Below, piece by piece: positions 28,345-37,472 of a stretch of 64,000 bases of DNA. The notes under the pieces are model-generated. The model was not told the origin of the DNA. It worked only from the letters and a program-made list of their open reading frames with translations, and did not search any database. The stretch is from contig NZ_JAVIFV010000001.1 of assembly GCF_031157375.1 (NCBI RefSeq), positions 1,345,841 to 1,409,840 of the forward strand, written 5' to 3'. Source of the stretch: Sphingosinicella sp. LHD-64. Lineage in GTDB: Bacteria; Pseudomonadota; Alphaproteobacteria; Sphingomonadales; Sphingomonadaceae. Within the stretch, counting starts at the first letter, position 1, and every line of letters starts with the position of its first letter. A program made the position numbers and the translations under genes.

Positions 28345-28857
28345 CTAGCGCAGCACCATCCGGTCGCCCGCGATCTCGACCCCGTCGGCCTCCTGCAGGA
28401 AGCTCTGGCCGAGCAGCGAGACGGGCAGCTTCTCGACGACGGCGCCGCGGACGCCCCGTGTCTCGATCGGGCCGACCGCGATCCGGTCGATCGTCACCGG
28501 CGCGATCTCGATCTCGCCGCCTGCCCCCATCGCCGAGGCGCGGGCGTCGCCCGGCCGGATCCCTGCCCGCCGCGCGTCTTCGGCGGTCAACGCGACCAGG
28601 CTCGCGCCGGTGTCGACGAGGAAGCGGATGCGCGCGCCGTTGACGTCGGCCTCGGCATAGAAATGGCCGTCCGGGCCGCGGCGCAGCTCATGGCTGGCGA
28701 ACCCGCGGGCCGCGACGGGTGCCGGCGCCGGCGGCTTCCCGCCCGCCTCGGGCGCCGGACCGGCGGCTTCGCGCGATCCATCGGGCAAGAGCAGCACTGC
28801 CCCGATCAGCAGCGCGCCCGCCCAGAACAGAGTGTTGCCCGACATGGCGGACGCCAT
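28345..28857 (-). CDS. Membrane-anchored retropepsin-like aspartic protease (clan AA)
   Basis: The 170-residue protein has one N-terminal membrane helix, a Pro-rich linker, and a single retropepsin-like domain with the catalytic motif FLVDTGASLVALT near residues 79-91 and a later LLGQSFL. This is the bacterial TIGR02281-type family, active as a dimer, probably on the periplasmic side. The natural substrate is unknown. It is downstream of the DUF3297 gene on the same strand. Confidence 0.85.
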   Translation of the reverse strand: MASAMSGNTLFWAGALLIGAVLLLPDGSREAAGPAPEAGGKPPAPAPVAARGFASHELRRGPDGHFYAEADVNGARIRFLVDTGASLVALTAEDARRAGIRPGDARASAMGAGGEIEIAPVTIDRIAVGPIETRGVRGAVVEKLPVSLLGQSFLQEADGVEIAGDRMVLR

Positions 28858-28881
28858 CGCATGACGTCCGCCAAGACCGGG

Positions 28882-29148
28882 TTAACGGGCGTCTTCGTCC
28901 CCGGCCTCGCCCTCGTCGCGCCACCAGGTCTCGATCTCGCCGTTGAGCTTCACCGTCACCGGCAGGCCGTGGCGGTCGACCGCCTTGCCGGCGGCGACGC
29001 GGACCCAGCCTTCGGAGACGCAATATTCCTCGACATCCTCGCGCACCCGCCCCTTGAAGCGGATGCCGACGCCGCGCTGCAGTGCCTCCATGTCGAAATG
29101 CGGGCTCCTTGGGTTGTTCGACAGGCGATCCGGGGGCGTTTCCGCCAT
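28882..29148 (-). CDS. DUF3297 family protein
   Basis: The 88-residue protein matches the DUF3297 pattern: TPPDRLSNNPRSPHFD at the start, then RGVGIRFKG, VEEYCVSEGWVRVA and GLPVTVKLNG. The function is unknown; the family is widespread in proteobacteria. The start overlaps the stop of the DUF885 gene (TAATG), so they are co-translated. The frame continues open far upstream, but only this part is the gene. Confidence 0.88.
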   Translation of the reverse strand: MAETPPDRLSNNPRSPHFDMEALQRGVGIRFKGRVREDVEEYCVSEGWVRVAAGKAVDRHGLPVTVKLNGEIETWWRDEGEAGDEDAR

Positions 29149-31001
29149 TAGCCATTCCTCCGTTCGGCGATCCACGCGTCGACCAGGCTTTCGAGCACGT
29201 CGAGCGGCACATTGCCGTTCTCGAGCACCACCGCGTGGAAATCGCGGATATCGAACCGGTCGCCGAGAGCCGCCCGCGCCCGATCGCGCAGCTCCAGGAT
29301 CTTCAGCCGGCCGATCATGTAGCTGGTCGCCTGGCCGGGGATGTTGAAGTAGCGTTCGATCTCCTTGGTCGCGTCGCGCCGCGACAGGAGACCGTTCTCC
29401 ATGAAATAGTCGATCGCCTGCTCGCGCGTCCAGCGGTGATGGTGGATGCCGGTGTCGACGACCAGCCGGATCGCCCGCCACAACTGGGTCGAGAGCATGC
29501 CGAACTCGGACATGGGATCCTGGTAGAAGCCCATCTCCTGGCCGAGCTGCTCGGCATAGAGTCCCCAGCCCTCGCCATAGGCGCTGTTGCCGCCGAACCG
29601 GCGGAACTTGGGCACGTTGGGCAGCTCCTGCGCCAGCGCGCTCTGGAAATGGTGGCCGGGCGCGCCCTCATGGTAGGAGATCGCCTCGGTCTGCGGCTTC
29701 AGCACCTGGTTCATGTCGGCGAGGTTGACGTAGTAGATGCCCGGCCGCGACCCGTCCGGCGACGGGCGGTTGTAGAAGGCGACCGCGGCCGTCTCCTGCC
29801 GGAACGCCTCGACCGCGCGGACCTCCAGCGGTGCGCGCGGCAGCCGGCGGAACCAGCGCGGCGCCACCTCCATCACCTGCGCGATGTAGCGGCGCGCGTC
29901 GGCGAGATACTGCTCGCGGCCGTCCGCCGTGTTCGGATATTTGAACTCGGCGCCCGCATTGATGTGGGCGAAGAACTGGGTGAGCGTGCCGGTGAAGCCA
30001 ACCTGCGCCTTGATCCGTTCCATCTCGCCATGGATGCGCGCGACCTGCTGCAGGCCGATCTGGTGGATCTGCTCGGCGCTGAGGTCGGTGGTGGTCGATT
30101 GGCGCAGGCGCTGGGCATAGAGGGCGGCGCCGTCGGGCAGGCTCCACGCGCCGTTGTTGCCGGTGGCGCGCGGCTGGATCTCCCGCACCGTTTCCAGCAT
30201 CGTCTCGTAGCCGCGCCGGAACGGGCCGGTGAGCGCCGCGCGCGCCGCCGCGATCAGCCGGTCCTTCTCGCCCTGCGCAATCTCCAGCGCGTTCACCTTG
30301 CGCTTGAAGTCGGCGAACAGGGCGCCGTCCGCACCCTCGGTGAACGGCGCGCCGGTCAGGATGCGCTGGCCGTCCTCGAGCACCGGCGCGAAGTTGAAAG
30401 CCGGCGGCACGATGCCGAGCCCGGTCTGGTGGCGCATGTTGGCGCTGATCTCGCCCATCACCCGCTCGACGTCGGCGAGGCGCGACACATAGGCCTCCGC
30501 GTCCGACACATTGTCGATGCGATGGTTGTTGATCATGAAGACCGGGATGCTGCCCATCGGGCTGCTGAAATTGGTCGCCGGGAAGCTGTGCCACCGCCAG
30601 CGGAAGGCGGCGCGGTCGTCCTCCACATCCTCCTCGAAGAGACGGTAGCTGAGCCGTCCGGCCGGGCTCAGCCGCTCCGGGTTGAACTGGGCGCGCATCG
30701 CCGCGAGCTGGCGCTCGCGCAGCTGCATCTGCCGCTCGCGGAAGCCATCGGTAAAGTCGTTGAGGCGGTCGTACTTCTCCTTCGACCCCAGGCTGGTCAG
30801 CGTCTGCGGGCTGTCGGCGATCGATTCGTCGAAGGCGGCGTCGAGAAAGGTCGTGAGGCGCGCGTCCTCCGCGTTCGGCGTCGCGGTGGCGCTGGTCGTC
30901 GGCACCGCGCCGGCGGCCGGGCCCGACGCGGCCTGGGGCTGGGCGCCGGCGAGGCCGGTGGTGGCGAGCAGCAACGCGGCGAGCGGAAGGTAGCGCTTCA
31001 A
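29148..31001 (-). CDS. Secreted DUF885 family metallopeptidase-like protein
   Basis: The 617-residue protein has a signal peptide and the full DUF885 domain. The metal motif SYHEGAPGHHFQ lies at about residues 439-450, and the downstream acidic helix YGEGWGLYAEQL follows. DUF885 proteins resemble M32 carboxypeptidases and are predicted to be zinc peptidases. It heads a short operon with DUF3297 and perhaps the aspartic protease. Confidence 0.87.
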   Translation of the reverse strand: MKRYLPLAALLLATTGLAGAQPQAASGPAAGAVPTTSATATPNAEDARLTTFLDAAFDESIADSPQTLTSLGSKEKYDRLNDFTDGFRERQMQLRERQLAAMRAQFNPERLSPAGRLSYRLFEEDVEDDRAAFRWRWHSFPATNFSSPMGSIPVFMINNHRIDNVSDAEAYVSRLADVERVMGEISANMRHQTGLGIVPPAFNFAPVLEDGQRILTGAPFTEGADGALFADFKRKVNALEIAQGEKDRLIAAARAALTGPFRRGYETMLETVREIQPRATGNNGAWSLPDGAALYAQRLRQSTTTDLSAEQIHQIGLQQVARIHGEMERIKAQVGFTGTLTQFFAHINAGAEFKYPNTADGREQYLADARRYIAQVMEVAPRWFRRLPRAPLEVRAVEAFRQETAAVAFYNRPSPDGSRPGIYYVNLADMNQVLKPQTEAISYHEGAPGHHFQSALAQELPNVPKFRRFGGNSAYGEGWGLYAEQLGQEMGFYQDPMSEFGMLSTQLWRAIRLVVDTGIHHHRWTREQAIDYFMENGLLSRRDATKEIERYFNIPGQATSYMIGRLKILELRDRARAALGDRFDIRDFHAVVLENGNVPLDVLESLVDAWIAERRNG

Positions 31002-31032
31002 GGCAGGATCCCCCTTATCGGTGTGTTAGTGC

Positions 31033-32337
31033 TTAATAACGGCTGATCGCGGCGCGTCCACTGGCCGCGTCGACCCGATCGTCGCGCCGGCCGATCGCGA
31101 AGCCGAGCGCGGCCCAGGCGACCGAGATCGCCACGCCGCCAAGCGCCGCGAGCGCCGACGATCCGACCGCAACCAACCCGGCATTGGCCCAGCCGCTGAT
31201 CAGGTCGCCGCCGCGATAGACGAAGGTGTCGATCGCATTCTTCGCCTTGTACTTGGTCTCGGCATCGACCCGGGTGAACAGCATCTCGCGGCCCACCCGG
31301 ACGAAGGCATATTCGCCGACCCGCCGCGCGATCATCACCCCGGCGAGCACCGGGAAGGTCGCGGCGAGGGCGAGCAGGCCGAAGCCGAAGACCATCAGGA
31401 TCGGCACTGCGGTCAACAGCACAGTGACGCCGAGCCGGCGGGCGAGCTGGCCGGTCGCGAAGATCTGGAGGAGGATGGTCAGCGCCTGCACGATCGTGTC
31501 GATCGCGGCGAACACCTGGGTCTGTGCCGTGCGGTCCGGGAAGGTCGCCTCGACGATCCGCGCCTGCTCGAAATAGAGGAAGGTGGTGGCCGAGGTCAGC
31601 AGGATGACGAAGGCCGAGATCGCCATCAGCCAGGGCGTGCGCCAGATGAGGATCAGGCCCGCCCAGATCGAGCCGCCGATTATTTCATCAGACGGACGGG
31701 CGTCGTCCGGGCGGCCATGACGTTCGCGCCAGCGCAGCAGCCACCAGGCGAAGGGCAAGGTGGCGAGCAGCAGCACGACCGACAGGACAAGCAGGCCGGC
31801 ATGCCCGAGCGGCGCCACCAGCAGGCCGCTGATCAGCGGGCCGGCCAGCCCGCCAAGGCTCGCACCGGCGGCGATCTGGCCGAACAGGCGGCGGCCCTGG
31901 TCGGTCGCGAACACGTCCGCCATCAGGCTCCAGGCGATCGAGATGAGAAACAGGTTCATCACCGACAGCCAGACGTAGAAGCCGCGCGCTGCCCAGATAT
32001 TGTCGGGATCGGTCGCGAGGCTGATCGCGAAGCCGATCATCACCAGACCGGAGACGATATAGGTGGCCGGCAGCAGGGCGCGTCGCGGCACCTTGCGGCT
32101 CAGCCAGCCATAGAGCGGCACGACGATCAGCGCGGCGACAAAGGTGCCGGTCCAGAGCAGGTGGAGGTTCTCGACGCCGCTGGCGATGCCGAACGTCTCG
32201 CGCACCGGCCGCAGCATGAAATAGCTGGCGAACAGCAGGAAGAAGAGCGCGAAGCCGGCGAGCACCGCCGGCAGCTCATGGCCGCGCGCCCCGAAGAGCC
32301 GGCCGAGGACGCCGTCCGCCGGCGCCTCAGAGGCCAT
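31033..32337 (-). CDS. MFS-type transporter, NTP/NDP antiporter-like
   Basis: The 434-residue protein has about twelve membrane helices. The N-terminal part (FLLFASYFMLRPVRETFG) and YKAKNAIDTFVYRGGD near the C terminus are blocks shared with ATP/ADP translocase-like members of the MFS found in free-living bacteria. The substrate is unknown; nucleotide exchange is only suggested by the similarity. The start overlaps the end of the aldo/keto reductase gene by 11 bases, so they are co-translated. Confidence 0.75.
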   Translation of the reverse strand: MASEAPADGVLGRLFGARGHELPAVLAGFALFFLLFASYFMLRPVRETFGIASGVENLHLLWTGTFVAALIVVPLYGWLSRKVPRRALLPATYIVSGLVMIGFAISLATDPDNIWAARGFYVWLSVMNLFLISIAWSLMADVFATDQGRRLFGQIAAGASLGGLAGPLISGLLVAPLGHAGLLVLSVVLLLATLPFAWWLLRWRERHGRPDDARPSDEIIGGSIWAGLILIWRTPWLMAISAFVILLTSATTFLYFEQARIVEATFPDRTAQTQVFAAIDTIVQALTILLQIFATGQLARRLGVTVLLTAVPILMVFGFGLLALAATFPVLAGVMIARRVGEYAFVRVGREMLFTRVDAETKYKAKNAIDTFVYRGGDLISGWANAGLVAVGSSALAALGGVAISVAWAALGFAIGRRDDRVDAASGRAAISRY

Positions 32338-33262
32338 CGATAAACTGCTCCATCCGCGTCCGCATCGCCGCATCCGGCAGCGGCGCGCGCGCTGCGCCGA
32401 GATTGTCCTCGACGTAGCGGACCTGCGCCATGCCCGGGATCGCGATCGGCCGGCACGGATGCGACAGCACATACTTGAGGAAGACCTGTGCCCAGCTGGT
32501 CGCACCGATCTCCGCCGCCCAGTCGGGCAGCGGCCGGTCGCGGGTCGCGCCGAACAGCCGATCGCGGCCGAACGGCAGGTTGATGAACACCGCGAAGCCC
32601 CGCTCCTGCGCGAGCGGCAGGATGCGCTCGGCGGCATTGCGGTTGTCGAGCGCATAATCGACCTGGATCGTGTCGAGCGCCTCTCGGCGCATCACCGCCT
32701 CGAATTGCTCATACTGGCGGTCGGACGAGGTGGTGATGCCGAGTGCGCGGATGCGTCCGGCCGACTTGAGGTCGCGCAGGATGGCGAGCTGGTTGTCGAC
32801 GTCGCGCAGGTTGTGGACGGCGATGAGGTCGATCCGCGCGGTGCGCAGCTTGCGGAACGACTCCTCGATCTGCGCCACGCCTTCCTCGCGGGTGTCGACG
32901 CCGACTTTGGTGGCGAGGAACAGCCGGTCGCGCACGCCGAGCTCCTCGACGAGCTGGCCCACCACCTCCTCAGCCCGGCCGTAGGAGGGCGCCGTGTCGA
33001 TCACCTGTCCGCCCAGCTCGGCGAAGCGCCGGATCGTGTCGCGCAGCGGCGCCAGCGCCTCGGCGCCCTGCGGATCGTCATAGCGCCGCGCCGTGCCGAC
33101 GCCGACGATCGGCACCTCGACATCGGCGCCGGGAATCCGGACGGTGCGCAGCGCGCCGCCGGTGGCTGGCGCCGGCGGCTGGCCCGAGGACTGGGCGCAG
33201 GCCGCGCTGGCGGCAAAGGGGAGGGAGGCAAGGCCGGCAAGCAGGCTACGGCGGTCGATCAT
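32327..33262 (-). CDS. Exported aldo/keto reductase
   Basis: The 311-residue protein has a twin-arginine-like signal (DRRSLLAGLASLPFAASA) and an aldo/keto reductase barrel with VIDTAPSYGRAE (Asp and Tyr of the active site), LATKVG (Lys) and IAVHNL (His). Export of an NAD(P)H-dependent enzyme is unusual, but periplasmic members of this group occur in sphingomonads. Two ATGs stand at 33265 and 33262; GGAG is better spaced for the second. Confidence 0.85.
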   Translation of the reverse strand: MIDRRSLLAGLASLPFAASAACAQSSGQPPAPATGGALRTVRIPGADVEVPIVGVGTARRYDDPQGAEALAPLRDTIRRFAELGGQVIDTAPSYGRAEEVVGQLVEELGVRDRLFLATKVGVDTREEGVAQIEESFRKLRTARIDLIAVHNLRDVDNQLAILRDLKSAGRIRALGITTSSDRQYEQFEAVMRREALDTIQVDYALDNRNAAERILPLAQERGFAVFINLPFGRDRLFGATRDRPLPDWAAEIGATSWAQVFLKYVLSHPCRPIAIPGMAQVRYVEDNLGAARAPLPDAAMRTRMEQFIDGL

Positions 33263-33384
33263 CATCGTCTCCTCATCGCTGGGGGTGCGCGGGCGGCGGA
33301 AGTTCGGACAAACCTGTTCCTGGGTAGGGCGATCCTGCCCCGAACCCCAGGCAAAATTTGTCGCAGTTTGTCGCGCCCGGCGGT

Positions 33385-34350
33385 TCAGGCCGCCTCGACC
33401 GCGCCTCTCTCGTACGCCTTCTGGACGTGCCAGCACGGGTCCCAGCTGGGCTCCGGCCCGAAGCGGGCGACGAGGAAATCGACCAGCGCCCGTACCCGCG
33501 CCGTCGTCGCGCGGCCCGGCGGCATCACGGCGTGCAGCGCGCCTTCCTCCGCCGGATAGTCGAGCACCAGCCCTTCGATCGTCCGCCGGGCGAGCGCCGG
33601 CGCCGCGATGAAACTCGGCAGCATGCACAGGCCCAGACCCGCCTCGCAGGCGGCGAGCAGCATGTCGCCATTGTTGCTGCGCAGCCGCGGCGCGACCCGC
33701 ACCGTCTCCCAGCGCTCGCCAACCCGGAAGCGCCACTGCTCGTTCGCGTAGAGAAGGATGTCATGGTCGGCGAAATCGGCGGGACGGGACGGGCGGCCGC
33801 GCGCTTCCAGATAGGTGGGGCTCGCAAACACATGCTTGCGCACAGGCGCGATCCGTCGCGCGATCAGCGCCGAATCCGCCAACCGGCCGATCCGGACCGC
33901 GAGGTCGTAGCCGCCGCCGGCGAGGTCGACCGTGCGGTCCTCGAACTCGACGTCGAGCTCAACCTTGGGATGCAGCTTGACGAAATCCGCGAGCGCGGGG
34001 GCAAGATGGGCCACGCCGAAGGTCAGCGGCGCGGTGATCCGGATCGGACCGGCAATCTGTGTCACCGCCTCGGCGACCACCTCCTCGGCCGCTTCCAGCT
34101 CGGTCAGGATATTGGCGGCGCGGGCATAATAGGCCTGGCCGATGTCGGTCGGCTGCGCGCCGCGCGCGGTGCGGGTGAGGAGGCGCGCGCCCAATTGCTC
34201 CTCGAGCCGCGCGACGCGGCGCGACAGGACCGGCTTGGAGAGCCCCATCCGCTCCGCGGCGCGGGCAAAGGAGCCGGTCTCCACCACGCGGACGAAGGAC
34301 AGGACATCGACGAGATCGGTGGATGAGCGTTCCATTTTTCGAAACACCAT
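33385..34350 (-). CDS. LysR-family transcriptional regulator
   Basis: The 321-residue protein has the LysR winged helix-turn-helix (residues 12-70; ETGSFARAAERMGLSKPVLS) and a substrate-binding-like effector domain. It is divergent from azoR across 81 bases that contain an inverted repeat of LysR type (34357-34378), so it probably controls azoR, perhaps with pirin, in response to quinones or other electrophiles. An ATG at 34335 could also start the protein. Confidence 0.92.
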   Translation of the reverse strand: MVFRKMERSSTDLVDVLSFVRVVETGSFARAAERMGLSKPVLSRRVARLEEQLGARLLTRTARGAQPTDIGQAYYARAANILTELEAAEEVVAEAVTQIAGPIRITAPLTFGVAHLAPALADFVKLHPKVELDVEFEDRTVDLAGGGYDLAVRIGRLADSALIARRIAPVRKHVFASPTYLEARGRPSRPADFADHDILLYANEQWRFRVGERWETVRVAPRLRSNNGDMLLAACEAGLGLCMLPSFIAAPALARRTIEGLVLDYPAEEGALHAVMPPGRATTARVRALVDFLVARFGPEPSWDPCWHVQKAYERGAVEAA

Positions 34351-34356
34351 GATGAT

Positions 34357-34378
34357 TGTTGCTGATCTTCTGGCAACA
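34357..34378. promoter_or_regulatory. Candidate LysR operator between lysR and azoR
   Basis: TGTTGC and GCAACA form an inverted repeat with a 10-base spacer, fitting the TTGC-N10-GCAA form of many LysR boxes. It lies seven bases upstream of the lysR start, so binding would both repress lysR and act on azoR. Confidence 0.6.
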
Positions 34379-34431
34379 CCCTTACCGGACTAGATCCCTC
34401 CCTGCAAATTCATCCCAAGGGGAGAAGAGAC

Positions 34432-35055
34432 ATGAACATCCTGGTTGTCAGCAGCAGCGCCAATGGCGACGCCTCCGTCTCCAACGGCCTCGTCACCCGC
34501 TTCGTCGACAGCGTCCAGTCGGCCCATCCGGCCGCCCATATCGTGCTGCGCGACGTCGGCGCCAATCCGCTGCCCCACCTCACTGCCGCGACGGTCGCGG
34601 CGATCAAAAGCGAGCCGGCCACGCCGGCGGAGCACGAGGCACGCGCCCTCTCGGACTCGCTGATCGCGGAGCTGCAGCAGGCCGACGTGATCGTCATTGC
34701 CTCGCCGATGTACAATTTCGGCATGAGCTCGACGCTCAAGGCCTGGTTCGACCACGTCCTGCGCGCCGGCGTCACCTTCCGCTACACCGAGGCCGGGCCC
34801 GAGGGGCTGCTCACCGGCAAGAAGACGATCGTCATCGAAAGCCGCGCCGGCTTCTACAGCGACGGCCCGGCGGGCGCGATGGACGGGCAGGAGCCGCACA
34901 TCCGCACCCTGCTCGGCTTCGTCGGCCTCGACGACGTGACCTATGTCCGGGCCGAGAAGCTCGCCTTCGGCCAGGAAGCGGCATTCGCGGCGATTGCCGA
35001 GGCGACCGAGGTGCTGGAAACCTTGGCCCGCGAGGAGCTCAAGCTCGCGGCCTGA
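34432..35055 (+). CDS. azoR: FMN-dependent NADH-azoreductase / quinone reductase
   Basis: The 207-residue flavodoxin-fold enzyme shows SSSANGDASVSN (FMN phosphate loop), ASPMYNFGMSSTLKAWFD and SRAGFYSDG, the AzoR pattern. It reduces quinones and azo compounds by two electrons with NADH and protects against electrophile stress. GGGGAGAAGAGAC stands before the ATG. LysR is divergent and a pirin gene follows, a common arrangement. Confidence 0.93.
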   Translation: MNILVVSSSANGDASVSNGLVTRFVDSVQSAHPAAHIVLRDVGANPLPHLTAATVAAIKSEPATPAEHEARALSDSLIAELQQADVIVIASPMYNFGMSSTLKAWFDHVLRAGVTFRYTEAGPEGLLTGKKTIVIESRAGFYSDGPAGAMDGQEPHIRTLLGFVGLDDVTYVRAEKLAFGQEAAFAAIAEATEVLETLAREELKLAA

Positions 35056-35100
35056 TCTTCAACGCGTCCCTCCACCGCCCACCCGGAGGGACGATATGAG

Positions 35101-35142
35101 GCGGGGCGCCCCGGTGTGTCCCCCGACGCCGCGGCGCCCCGC
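35101..35142 (+). other. Stable hairpin between azoR and pirin
   Basis: GCGGGGCGCC and GGCGCCCCGC form a perfect 10-bp stem with a 22-base loop. It sits just upstream of a separate terminator hairpin (35154) and may protect the 3' end of the azoR transcript. Confidence 0.6.
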
Positions 35143-35153
35143 TTCAACCCATG

Positions 35154-35180
35154 GCCCCTCCCCGTCCGGGAGGGGCTTTT
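35154..35180 (+). terminator. Rho-independent terminator after azoR
   Basis: GCCCCTCCC and GGGAGGGGC form a 9-bp stem with a 5-base loop followed by TTTT. It ends 15 bases before the pirin start, so pirin expression depends on read-through or on a promoter within this gap. Confidence 0.75.
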
Positions 35181-35195
35181 GATGGGAGAGACATC

Positions 35196-35894
35196 ATGAT
35201 CGACGTCCGCAAGTTCGAGTCGCTCGGCCATGCCGACCATGGCTGGCTGGATGCGCGCCACCATTTCTCCTTCGCCGACTATCACGATCCGGCCCGCATG
35301 GGCTGGGGCGCGATTCGCGTCTGGAACGACGATGCGATCGCCGCCAAGTCCGGCTTTCCGCCGCATCCCCACCGCGACATGGAGATCATCACCTATGTCC
35401 GGCAGGGCGCGATCACCCATCAGGATTCGATCGGCAACCAGGGTCGCACCGCGGCCGGCGACGTGCAGGTGATGAGCGCCGGCACCGGCGTGCGCCACGC
35501 CGAATACAATCTGGAGGACGAACAGACGACGCTCTTCCAGATCTGGGTACTGACCGACCGGCCGAATGCCGAGCCCAGCTGGGGCGCGGCCAAATTCCCC
35601 AAGGCCGACCGCTCGGGCAAGTTCGTGACGCTGGCCAGCGGCTATGCCGAGGACGGCGAGGCGCTGAAGATCAATTCGGCCGCCCGCGTGCTCGGCGCGA
35701 CGCTCAAAGCCGGCGAAAGCGCCGAGCTTCAGCTCGATCCGGCCCGACACGTCTATCTGGTCGCGACGCACGGCGCGATCGAGGTCAATGGCGTGCGCGC
35801 CGATGCCCGCGACGGCGTTGCCGTCACCGGCGAGGCCAAGATCGCGATCACGGCGCTCGACGACGCCGAGATCGTCCTGGTCGACGCACGCTAG
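35196..35894 (+). CDS. Pirin family protein
   Basis: The 232-residue bicupin protein shows the pirin metal motif FPPHPHRDMEIITYV and later GTGVRHAEYN, with the usual His/Glu ligands. Bacterial pirins have quercetinase activity or act as redox-sensing partners. GGGAGAGACATC precedes the ATG at 35196; the frame opens 15 codons upstream inside the terminator, which is not credible. It pairs functionally with azoR. Confidence 0.92.
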   Translation: MIDVRKFESLGHADHGWLDARHHFSFADYHDPARMGWGAIRVWNDDAIAAKSGFPPHPHRDMEIITYVRQGAITHQDSIGNQGRTAAGDVQVMSAGTGVRHAEYNLEDEQTTLFQIWVLTDRPNAEPSWGAAKFPKADRSGKFVTLASGYAEDGEALKINSAARVLGATLKAGESAELQLDPARHVYLVATHGAIEVNGVRADARDGVAVTGEAKIAITALDDAEIVLVDAR

Positions 35895-35899
35895 CTTGT

Positions 35900-35982
35900 T
35901 TCGTCATTGCGAGGCGCGTCAGCGCCGTGGCAATCCAGTGCGGCTGGATTGCCGCGCCCCTTCGGGGCTCGCAATGACGAAA
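35900..35982. repeat. Palindromic intergenic repeat, CGTCATTGCGAG type, second copy
   Basis: Outer arms TTCGTCATTGCGAG and CTCGCAATGACGAA match the element at 1787-1872, and the inner GGCAATCCAGT/CTGGATTGCC pair matches its GCAATCCAGT/ACTGGATTGC. It lies between converging pirin and the WGxxGxxG gene and starts six bases after the pirin stop. Confidence 0.85.
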
Positions 35983-35986
35983 GCGA

Positions 35987-36484
35987 CTATTCTTCCACCT
36001 CCTCGCGGATCACGCGCCTTGGATCGTCACGATCGACATAGACGGTGCGCGTCGTCCGGCTCCCCTTGCGGAACAGCGGGACGAGGCCGAGCAGGCCGAG
36101 CAGCCCCAGCAATCCCCAATTGAATCCGCCGCCTTCGGACTGGCGCGCCAGCGACAGGTCGTTGCCGAAGGGGTCCTCGGGATCCGCGAAGCCGTTGGGA
36201 TAGGCCGCATCGGGCGAGATGGTGACGGTCGGCGGCGGCGCGGGCGTGGGTTCGGGGGCGGTCTCGACCGGCGCCGGCGCGGGCGGCGCCTCCGATGGCG
36301 GGATCGTCACGACCGGCGGCGCCGTCCCGGTCGCCGGGGGTGCCGGCACCGTGCCCGCGGGCGGAGAAGTCGTCGTTGCGGGCGGCGGCGAGGCCGGCTG
36401 CGTCGCGGTCGTGTTCTGCGCCGCCAGCGGCACCGCGAATCCGGTCGCCGCAGCGGCCAGGAGCAAGGCGATTCTCTGCCCCAT
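35987..36484 (-). CDS. WGxxGxxG-type C-terminal anchor protein, Pro/Thr-rich
   Basis: The 165-residue protein has a signal peptide (ending in AAQ), about 75 residues dominated by Pro, Ala and Thr, and a C-terminal WGLLGLLGLLGLVPLFRK segment, which is the WGxxGxxG short membrane anchor followed by basic residues. It is probably an envelope protein spanning the periplasm; its task is unknown. GGAGG six bases before the ATG at 36484 sets the start. Confidence 0.75.
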   Translation of the reverse strand: MGQRIALLLAAAATGFAVPLAAQNTTATQPASPPPATTTSPPAGTVPAPPATGTAPPVVTIPPSEAPPAPAPVETAPEPTPAPPPTVTISPDAAYPNGFADPEDPFGNDLSLARQSEGGGFNWGLLGLLGLLGLVPLFRKGSRTTRTVYVDRDDPRRVIREEVEE

Positions 36485-36674
36485 CTCGTCCTCCAACTCC
36501 CTGTTTTCTCAATGGCTTATGTGGTTATTACGGTATTTTGACAGGCCCGATCATCCACTCGCCGACGCCGGAAAACAACCCGCCGCAGCGTCCCTCGCGC
36601 GATGAAGCGAATCCTGCGCAGGCTGGACCGAGGCGGATGCGTGGGGCCCGCCTGGTATCGGGGCGATTTCTTCA

Positions 36675-37013
36675 ATGGCCATGTACGTTTACAGCACCGA
36701 CGGCGAGCCCGTCGGCTTCGTTTTCGAAATGAACATCTACGATCTGGAAGGCACGCCGCTGGCCCGCATCATCGGCTCGCGCGTCCACCGCTTCGACGGC
36801 ACCTATGTCGGCGAATGGTACAAGGACATGGTGGTGCGCCGCCCGCAGTCGCGGCCGCGGATCCTGCCGCCGGTCGAGCCGCCGCAGCGGCGCGCGCCGG
36901 CCGCCTTGTCCTACCGGCTGCGCGCGGTGGTCGACTATGGCTATCCGGACGCCTTTCCGCTGCTCCGCCAAAGCGTCAGCCACGAAGGCTATCTGAATCA
37001 GGCGGCGGAATGA
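36675..37013 (+). CDS. Small protein resembling 4-fold beta-flower family
   Basis: The 112-residue protein has short repeated blocks such as VYSTDGEPVGFV, IYDLEGTPLARI and VHRFDGTYVGEW, the pattern of the 4-fold beta-flower fold. The C-terminal half is basic and Pro-rich. The function is unknown. The family match rests on the repeat pattern alone. Confidence 0.6.
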   Translation: MAMYVYSTDGEPVGFVFEMNIYDLEGTPLARIIGSRVHRFDGTYVGEWYKDMVVRRPQSRPRILPPVEPPQRRAPAALSYRLRAVVDYGYPDAFPLLRQSVSHEGYLNQAAE

Positions 37014-37065
37014 TCCGCCCTGGCATTCATGCACGGTTGAGACGGAACAGGTTACGGAAAAACCC

Positions 37066-37440
37066 ATGATCCTGGTCGTCGACGACGATGAAGAGGTCCG
37101 CACCGCCATCGCCCGCGCGCTTGGCGAGCTCGGCTATCCGGTCCGCGAGGCCGCGGACGGGCCGGCCGCGCTTGCAGCGCTCGGTGAGGAGCGGCCGGAG
37201 CTGGTGATCCTCGACTATCGCATGCCGGACATGGACGGGGCCGAGGTGGCGCGGGCGATCGCCGGGATCGATGCCGATCTGCCGGTCATCTTCTCGACCG
37301 GCCACGCGGCGCTGCGGGCGTTGCGCAACGCGGCGGGCGAGGATGTGAGCGTGCTGGAGAAGCCGTTCACCCTCGACGAGCTCGACGCGTTGCTCAGCAG
37401 CCACCTCGCCGAAGGACGCCGCCGCCGCCAGGCCGCCTGA
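37066..37440 (+). CDS. Single-domain response regulator
   Basis: The 124-residue protein is a lone receiver domain with the acidic pocket DDD at 6-8, Asp50 in ILDYRMPDMDG, Thr/Ser in FSTGH and Lys in EKPF. There is no output domain, so it passes phosphate to, or controls, another protein. The partner kinase is not adjacent. Confidence 0.9.
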   Translation: MILVVDDDEEVRTAIARALGELGYPVREAADGPAALAALGEERPELVILDYRMPDMDGAEVARAIAGIDADLPVIFSTGHAALRALRNAAGEDVSVLEKPFTLDELDALLSSHLAEGRRRRQAA

Positions 37441-37472
37441 TCGCAACAAAACTGTCACGATCGCCGCGCAGG

